The translations under genes and the position numbers were made by a program. This document shows, one piece after another, positions 1-6,576 of a DNA stretch of 6,576 nucleotides. This DNA is from Nocardia sp. (GTDB lineage: Bacteria > Actinomycetota > Actinomycetes > Mycobacteriales > Mycobacteriaceae): assembly GCA_017354515.1 (NCBI GenBank), contig JAFMQT010000263.1, forward strand, positions 1-6,576, read 5' to 3'. Under the pieces are notes generated by a model that was not told the origin of the DNA, did no database searches, and saw nothing but the letters and a program-made list of their open reading frames with translations. How positions within the stretch are numbered: position 1 is the stretch's first letter; the number at the start of each line of letters is the position of its first letter.

Positions 1-135
1 CGCTGGAAGCTGCCGACCGGAACCGAGGTGGACACCGGATTCCGGGGCGATGACAAGACGGTGTATCCGGCCTGGACGGCCGCATCCGTACCGGGGACTT
101 CCGGTGCGGCGACTGAGGACGGGGTGAACGAATGA
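1..135 (+). CDS. C-terminal end of a small protein upstream of carA (Rv1382-like, partial)
   Basis: Frame 1 is open from the window edge to a TGA at 133-135 and gives the last 44 residues of a protein. The visible part has a compact stretch containing RWKLPTG and DTGFRGDDKT, then an Ala/Gly/Ser-rich tail that looks disordered. In M. tuberculosis the gene between pyrC and carA (Rv1382) encodes a small predicted membrane or export protein, and PH-like proteins are annotated at this site in relatives. Position makes this the likely counterpart, but the domain itself lies outside the window. Its stop overlaps the carA start by four bases (ATGA), which suggests the same transcript and coupled translation. 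No enzymatic role can be inferred. The reading frame is well supported and the family assignment is only moderate. Confidence 0.6.
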   Translation, partial: RWKLPTGTEVDTGFRGDDKTVYPAWTAASVPGTSGAATEDGVNE

Positions 136-1282
136 GCGACCGCGCCGCGGTGATGGTGCTCGAGGACGGGCGGGTTTTCCGGGGACGGCGGTTCGGCGCC
201 GAGGGGCAGACGCTGGGTGAGGCGGTGTTCTGCACTGCGATGACCGGATATCAGGAGACGCTGACCGATCCCAGCTATCACCGGCAGATCGTGGTGGCCA
301 CCGCCCCGCAGATCGGCAATACCGGCTGGAATGCCGAGGATGACGAGTCCGGGCGGATCTGGGTGGCCGGTTACGCGGTGCGCGACCCCGCCAAGCGGGC
401 CTCGAACTGGCGCTCGGTCACCACCCTCGCCGAGGAGCTCGAGCGTCAGCGGATCGTCGGCATCTCCGGAATCGATACCCGCGCACTGGTCCGCCATCTA
501 CGCACCCGCGGGTCGATGAAGGCCGGCATCTTCAGCGGTGACGCGGCCGCGGCCTCGGCGGAGGAATTGCTGAGCCGGGTCACCGGGCAGCCCTCGATGC
601 TGGGCGCGGATCTGGCCGGCGAGGTGTCCACCGGCTCGGTCTACACCATCGAACCGGACGGCGCGCATCGGTTCACCGTGGTCGCGGTCGATCTCGGCAT
701 CAAGACCAACACCCCGCGCATGTTCGCCCAGCGCGGTATGCGCGTGCACGTGGTGCCCTCCTCGGTGACGCTGGACCGGATCCAGGAGCTGCGGCCGGAC
801 GGGGTGTTCCTGTCCAACGGCCCCGGCGACCCCGCCACCCAGGACGATGCCGTCGAACTGACCAAAGCCGTTCTGGGCGAGGGGATTCCGCTGTTCGGAA
901 TCTGCTTCGGCAATCAGATCCTGGGGCGTGCGCTGGGATTGCGGACCTACAAGATGAAGTTCGGTCACCGCGGCATCAATGTCCCGGTCGTCGACCATGC
1001 CACCGGTGCGGTGTCGATCACCGCCCAGAATCACGGTTTCGCCCTCGAAGGTGAGGCCGGGCAGCGCTTCGACACCCCGTTCGGCACCGCCGAGGTCAGC
1101 CACACCTGCGCCAACGACGGCACCGTCGAGGGGGTGCGACTGGTCGGTGCGGACGGAAAGCCCGGCCGCGCGTTCTCGGTGCAGTACCACCCCGAGGCAG
1201 CGGCGGGACCGCACGATGCCGCCTACCTGTTCGACCGCTTCGCGGGTTTGATGGAGTCCGCCGGCCTGAAAGAGGGAGTCTG

Positions 1283-1283
<1 letters not shown>
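132..1283 (+). CDS. carA: Carbamoyl phosphate synthetase small (glutaminase) subunit CarA
   Basis: CarA hydrolyses glutamine and passes ammonia through a tunnel to CarB, which makes carbamoyl phosphate for pyrimidine and arginine synthesis in the cytoplasm. The 383 residues match the usual family length. Residues 1 to about 140 form the CPSase small-chain domain, with EAVFCTAMTGYQETLTDPSY and an IGNTGWN motif. A class I glutamine amidotransferase domain runs from about 181 to 376. It contains SNGPGDP (228-234), the nucleophile Cys258 in GICFGNQ, MKFGHRG (275-281), AQNHGF (298-303), and the catalytic His353 and Glu355 in QYHPE. The residue after the nucleophile glycine is Asn261, where E. coli has His (GICLGHQ); I recall the Asn form in mycobacterial CarA as well. 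The ATG at 132 is chosen because it gives the family N-terminus and overlaps the upstream stop (ATGA). A GAGGA at 115-119 is a modest ribosome binding site. The 3' end overlaps carB by one base. Confidence 0.98.
1269..1278 (+). promoter_or_regulatory. Strong ribosome binding site of carB inside the end of carA
   Basis: A purine run containing GAGGGAG lies within the last codons of carA, four bases before the carB ATG at 1283. It fixes the carB start and, with the TGATG stop/start overlap at 1281-1285, indicates coupled translation of the two subunits, which are needed in equal amounts. Confidence 0.75.
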
Positions 1284-4660
<3,377 letters not shown>

Positions 4661-4669
4661 GAGGGAGAG
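4661..4669 (+). promoter_or_regulatory. Ribosome binding site for the small ORF after carB
   Basis: GAGGGAGAG begins at the base after the carB stop and sits six bases before the GTG at 4676. It resembles the carB site at 1269-1278. It is the main argument for translation of the following frame from 4676, since the gap between genes here consists of little else. Confidence 0.7.
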
Positions 4670-4675
4670 ATAACA

Positions 4676-5077
4676 GTGGCAGCCATCGGTTTCGGCGCGG
4701 GAGTCCGGCCTCCAGGAGCAGGTCGAGTGGCATCTCGGCGGATGCGGAGTTTCGGTGTGAGCGAACCGGTGCCGCCCGGCGGCGACGTCCGGCGGATGCG
4801 CAATGTGGGCGGTTACAGCACAGTCGGCTTTCGTGCCGTCCCGCCGATGGGCCGCAAACCCGCGCCGGAGGCCGAACTCGACCAGGCGGACTTGGATACC
4901 GAGACGCTGGAGTTGACCGACACGCTGCTGGCCCGCGCGGACGAGGTGCTGGCCCAGGCCGACGAGATTCTCGAACGCGCCGAGGAGGCTCCGGGCCCCG
5001 AACGCGAAACCGTCCCGCAAGAGGCTACCGCCGACGCTGCGGCCACGGTGGATGAGCTGGCCGGTGTGAGTCGGTGA
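4676..5077 (+). CDS. Hypothetical 133-residue coiled-coil protein between carB and pyrF
   Basis: I do not recognise this protein. It has three visible parts. Residues 1-61 are Gly/Pro/Arg-rich and basic, and contain two related units with RRMR at 21-24 and 39-42, each followed by VPP (32-34 and 55-57). Residues 66-105 are an amphipathic helix with leucines every seventh position (78, 85, 92, 99) and two near-identical heptads, ARADEVL (86-92) and AQADEIL (93-99). The tail, 106-133, is acidic and Ala/Glu-rich. No signal peptide, membrane segment, cysteine or catalytic motif is visible. Coding is supported by the strong ribosome binding site, by about 80% G or C at third codon positions from codon 21 onward, and by the GTGA overlap with pyrF. 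The first 20 codons are only about 45%, so the start may be a GTG at 4727. In M. tuberculosis pyrF follows carB directly as I recall, so this is an extra gene. An oligomeric or scaffold role is a guess. Confidence 0.72.
   Translation: MAAIGFGAGVRPPGAGRVASRRMRSFGVSEPVPPGGDVRRMRNVGGYSTVGFRAVPPMGRKPAPEAELDQADLDTETLELTDTLLARADEVLAQADEILERAEEAPGPERETVPQEATADAAATVDELAGVSR
4714..4729 (+). promoter_or_regulatory. Alternative ribosome binding site and GTG start for the small ORF
   Basis: AGGAG at 4714-4718 lies eight bases before an in-frame GTG at 4727-4729 (codon 18 of the long form). Starting here would give a 116-residue protein beginning MASRRMRSFG. The change in third-position composition near codon 20 favours this start, while the strong site at 4661-4669 favours 4676. 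Both may be used. Confidence 0.4.
4736..4800 (+). repeat. Two copies of an 11-base direct repeat encoding RRMR
   Basis: CGGCGGATGCG occurs at 4736-4746 and again at 4790-4800, exactly 54 bases (18 codons) apart and in the same frame. Each copy encodes the start of an RRMR...VPP unit, so the repeat looks like a trace of an internal duplication in the small protein. Chance similarity of Arg-rich codons in high-GC DNA is the alternative. Confidence 0.5.
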
Positions 5078-5898
5078 CCTCCTTCGGTGTCCGGTTGGCC
5101 GCGGCGATGGATCGGTTCGGCCCGCTGTGCACCGGTATCGATCCGCACGCGCAACTGCTGCGGGCCTGGGATTTCAGTGCCGATATCGACGGGCTCAAGC
5201 GGTTCGCCGATATCTGCGTGGAGGTTTTCGCCGGTCGCGTGGCATTGGTGAAACCGCAGGTGGCCTTCTTCGAGGTCTACGGTTCCGGCGGAATCGTGGT
5301 CCTCGAGGACACCATCGCGGCCCTGCGCGAGGCAGGCACCCTGGTGCTCGCCGACGCCAAGCGCGGCGATATCGGATCGACCATGGCGGCCTACGCCCAG
5401 GCCTGGCTGGGTGATGGCCCGCTGGGCTGCGACGCGGTGACGGTGTCGCCGTATCTGGGCTTCGGATCGCTGGCGCCGGCGCTCGAGACCGCGCGGGCCG
5501 ATGACCGCGGTCTGTTCGTCCTGGCCGCCACCTCGAATCCCGAAGCGGCACAACTACAGCGCGGCACGGCGGCCGACGGCCGGGTGGTCGCCCAGTCGAT
5601 GATCGATGCGGCCGCCGAACACAATGCCGGGCCCGAATTCGGGTCGGTCGGTGTGGTGGTCGGCGCCACGCTCGCCGAACCGGTCGATATCGGTGCCCTC
5701 AACGGCCCGGTTCTGATGCCGGGCGTCGGTGCCCAGGGTGGGGGAGCGGAGTCGATTCGCGCCCTGATTCCGGCCGCTCACCGCGGCGCGGTGGTGCCGG
5801 CCGTCTCGCGGGAGTTGCTCGGTGCCGGGCCTTCGGTGGCGGCCATGCGCACCAAACTGCTGAAACTGGCCGACGAGTTCGCATTTCTGCATTCCTGA
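5074..5898 (+). CDS. pyrF: Orotidine 5'-phosphate decarboxylase PyrF
   Basis: PyrF decarboxylates orotidine 5'-monophosphate to UMP, the last step of de novo pyrimidine synthesis. At 274 residues it has the length of the longer mycobacterial-type enzyme rather than the shorter enterobacterial one. The substrate-binding Asp23 is in GIDPH. Lys60 (VALVKPQ) together with Asp94, Lys96 and Asp99 in DAKRGDIGST form the catalytic Lys-Asp-Lys-Asp array. The C-terminal phosphate-binding loop is PGVGAQGG (216-223). SPYLGFGSL (125-133) and AATSNPE (151-157) are also typical of this subfamily. The GTG at 5074 gives the expected MTSFG N-terminus and overlaps the upstream stop by four bases (GTGA). No good ribosome binding site of its own is visible, so translation probably depends on ribosomes finishing the small upstream ORF. 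pyrF appears to be the last gene of the operon. Confidence 0.97.
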   Translation: MTSFGVRLAAAMDRFGPLCTGIDPHAQLLRAWDFSADIDGLKRFADICVEVFAGRVALVKPQVAFFEVYGSGGIVVLEDTIAALREAGTLVLADAKRGDIGSTMAAYAQAWLGDGPLGCDAVTVSPYLGFGSLAPALETARADDRGLFVLAATSNPEAAQLQRGTAADGRVVAQSMIDAAAEHNAGPEFGSVGVVVGATLAEPVDIGALNGPVLMPGVGAQGGGAESIRALIPAAHRGAVVPAVSRELLGAGPSVAAMRTKLLKLADEFAFLHS

Positions 5899-5914
5899 TG
5901 AGCTCCCGCGGCGC

Positions 5915-5937
5915 TGTCGGCTCCCATGCCGCCGACA
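5915..5937 (+). terminator. Possible terminator after pyrF
   Basis: TGTCGGC at 5915-5921 and GCCGACA at 5931-5937 form a perfect 7-pair stem with a 9-base loop, starting 17 bases after the pyrF stop. A short TTTT at 5949-5952 follows after 11 bases, so this is not a classical intrinsic terminator. Actinomycete terminators often have poor T tracts, and the position at an operon end supports the call. Confidence 0.45.
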
Positions 5938-5997
5938 CACGGGCCGAATTTTCCAGACACGCAGAAAAATTTGAGAAAGTTCCAGGTCGCGCGACTT

Positions 5998-6069
5998 CGG
6001 GGCGGTCACGGCCCCGCTCGGACCGGCCGAAATCCGCTGGCCGATCCGGTCGTTGCGGCTAAACCGCAG
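5998..6069 (+). other. Cluster of three consecutive hairpins, possible structured RNA
   Basis: Three stem-loops follow each other almost without gaps. CGGGGC (5998-6003) pairs with GCCCCG (6011-6016). CGGACCGGCC (6019-6028) pairs with GGCCGATCCG (6039-6048) at nine of ten positions around a 10-base loop. TGCGG (6054-6058) pairs with CCGCA (6064-6068) around CTAAA, with a further T-G pair outside it. They could belong to a small RNA, the long 3' end of the pyrF message, or the leader of mihF. In DNA this rich in GC such pairings also arise by chance, so confidence is low. Confidence 0.3.
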
Positions 6070-6098
6070 GTCATCGGGCAGTTGACCAGTTCGCGGGG

Positions 6099-6116
6099 GT
6101 GATCGCCGTGATCGCG
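6099..6116 (+). repeat. Short tandem repeat GTGATCGCC / GTGATCGCG
   Basis: Two 9-base units differing only in the last base are adjacent at 6099-6107 and 6108-6116. It could be a paired binding site or a chance slip duplication. No regulator can be named. Confidence 0.35.
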
Positions 6117-6159
6117 TCCGATCCCCGTTCCGACCGGCCGGACCACCGCCACCGGTGCC

Positions 6160-6191
6160 CGAATCCACCGCTGACCTGGGGGGTGGGTTCG
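6160..6191 (+). promoter_or_regulatory. 10-pair inverted repeat upstream of mihF
   Basis: CGAATCCACC (6160-6169) pairs with GGTGGGTTCG (6182-6191) at all ten positions, with one G-T pair, around a 12-base loop. Its right arm overlaps the proposed -35 element at 6188-6193, so it could be an operator, or an RNA hairpin on any transcript reading through from pyrF. No T tract follows. Confidence 0.35.
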
Positions 6192-6217
6192 CAATCTGCC
6201 TGCGGCGTGGGTACGGT
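6188..6217 (+). promoter_or_regulatory. Candidate promoter of mihF
   Basis: TTCGCA at 6188-6193 matches TTGACA at four of six positions. It is followed after 18 bases by TACGGT at 6212-6217, which fits the TAnnnT pattern of actinomycete housekeeping promoters. Transcription would start near 6223-6225 and give a leader of about 54 bases. The match is weak and rests on position and spacing. Confidence 0.3.
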
Positions 6218-6254
6218 CGCACAGACCGCCGGGTTACCGACGGGAGATCTAGCA

Positions 6255-6296
6255 ATGAACGATGAGACGGAGGAACTGTGGCCCTTCCCCAGCTGA
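6255..6296 (+). CDS. Possible 13-codon leader ORF overlapping the mihF start
   Basis: ATG at 6255 opens a frame encoding MNDETEELWPFPS, ending with TGA at 6294-6296. It has its own plausible ribosome binding site, GGGAG at 6242-6246, eight bases upstream. It contains the mihF ribosome binding site and overlaps the first 19 bases of mihF in another frame. If translated, it could couple to or tune mihF translation. A frame this short is easily spurious. Confidence 0.35.
   Translation: MNDETEELWPFPS
6269..6274 (+). promoter_or_regulatory. Ribosome binding site of mihF
   Basis: GGAGGA lies three bases before the GTG at 6278 (the GGAGG core is four bases away). It fixes the start of mihF, together with an in-frame TGA at 6263-6265 that rules out any longer form. 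Confidence 0.75.
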
Positions 6297-6576
6297 CTGA
6301 CGAGCAGCGCGCCGCTGCTTTGGAGAAGGCGGCTGCCGCTCGCCGCGCTCGGGCAGAGCTCAAGGAGCGCTTGAAGCGTGGCGGCACTGACCTGAAGACG
6401 GTCCTGAAGGATGCCGAGACCGATGAGGTCCTCGGCAAGATGAAGGTTTCGGCACTGCTGGAGGCCCTGCCCAAGGTCGGCAAGGTCAAGGCGGCCGAGA
6501 TCATGACGGAGCTGGAGATCGCGCCGACGCGTCGCCTGCGCGGCCTGGGCGACCGGCAGCGTAAGGCGCTGTTGGC
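6278..6576 (+). CDS. mihF: Integration host factor mIHF (3' truncated by the window)
   Basis: This is the actinobacterial integration host factor, a small basic nucleoid protein. In mycobacteria it supports L5 phage integration, binds and bends DNA, and is essential in M. tuberculosis. The visible 99 residues begin MALPQLTDEQRAAALEKAAA and include a long N-terminal helix rich in Ala, Arg and Lys. A helix-two-turn-helix DNA-binding region follows (about 55-99), with LEALPKVGKVKA and APTRRLRGLGDRQRKAL. Arg85, Arg86 and Arg88 correspond to the DNA-contacting Arg170, Arg171 and Arg173 of the older 190-residue M. tuberculosis numbering. The usual length is about 105 residues, so about six residues are missing at the window end. 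All 11 lysine codons are AAG and third positions carry more T than in carB, as expected for a highly expressed gene. gmk and rpoZ would be expected next. Confidence 0.95.
   Translation, partial: MALPQLTDEQRAAALEKAAAARRARAELKERLKRGGTDLKTVLKDAETDEVLGKMKVSALLEALPKVGKVKAAEIMTELEIAPTRRLRGLGDRQRKALL

Larger units (their letters stand above)
5899..6277. other. 379-base spacer between pyrF and mihF
   Basis: I see no convincing long protein gene here on either strand. The open frames that cross it are composition shadows. It holds the possible terminator at 5915-5937 and an AT-rich island at 5946-5981. Hairpins at 5998-6069 and 6160-6191, a short tandem repeat at 6099-6116, a weak promoter candidate and a 13-codon frame before mihF make up the rest. 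In M. tuberculosis the same interval carries the PE15 and PPE20 genes, and neither is present here. Confidence 0.7.

Noticed and set aside
899..915. Asn261 in place of His in the CarA nucleophile motif as a possible loss of activity
   Set aside because: The nucleophile Cys258 and the His353/Glu355 pair are intact, and I recall the same GICFGNQ form in mycobacterial CarA, so it is a lineage feature.
498..1214. A 238-codon minus-strand frame opposite carA
   Set aside because: It is a shadow of carA with no motif and no upstream signal.
5998..6016. The first spacer hairpin as a second intrinsic terminator
   Set aside because: No T-rich tract follows, and it lies about 100 bases from the pyrF stop.
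6082..6110. TTGACC at 6082-6087 as a -35 element
   Set aside because: No TAnnnT-like -10 is found 16 to 18 bases downstream.
6099..6254. An in-frame upstream extension of the short leader ORF, giving 65 codons
   Set aside because: It has no good ribosome binding site, it crosses the hairpin and promoter candidate, and its translation looks like random high-GC sequence. Only the last 13 codons have a plausible start.
5554..6504. A 316-codon open frame on the minus strand across pyrF, the spacer and mihF
   Set aside because: It runs opposite two certain genes, has low-complexity Arg/Ser/Pro composition and matches no family.

Overview
The window is high-GC DNA with the codon use and gene order of an actinomycete of the order Mycobacteriales. 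Nocardia, Rhodococcus and relatives fit best. The protein sequences of CarA, CarB, PyrF and mIHF, and the order carA-carB-pyrF then mihF, match that group. The genus is inferred from remembered family features, not from a search.

Positions 1 to 5898 are the distal part of a pyrimidine biosynthesis operon, all on the + strand and tightly packed. It begins with the tail of a small gene (1-135), probably the membrane or PH-like protein encoded between pyrC and carA in mycobacteria. carA (132-1283) and carB (1283-4660) follow and encode the two subunits of carbamoyl phosphate synthetase. Next is a 133-residue protein of unknown function (4676-5077), and then pyrF (5074-5898), orotidine 5'-phosphate decarboxylase. 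The joins are a 4-base overlap (ATGA), a 1-base overlap (TGATG), a 15-base gap holding a strong ribosome binding site, and a 4-base overlap (GTGA). This suggests one transcript with coupled translation. CarAB makes carbamoyl phosphate for pyrimidines and arginine, and PyrF performs the last step to UMP. UMP is the classical feedback inhibitor of CarB.

Positions 5899 to 6277 are a 379-base spacer with no convincing long gene. It holds a possible terminator just after pyrF, a short AT-rich island, three nearly contiguous hairpins (5998-6069), and a further 10-pair hairpin (6160-6191). A weak promoter candidate and a 13-codon open frame that overlaps the next gene start also lie near its end. 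From 6278 to the window end is mihF, the mycobacterial-type integration host factor, a nucleoid protein; it is cut off a few codons before its expected stop.

Most of the window is ordinary core metabolism. The part most likely to be undescribed is the small coiled-coil protein inserted between carB and pyrF. Second are the structured spacer and the overlapping short frame upstream of mihF. I see no mobile element, CRISPR array, tRNA or rRNA.
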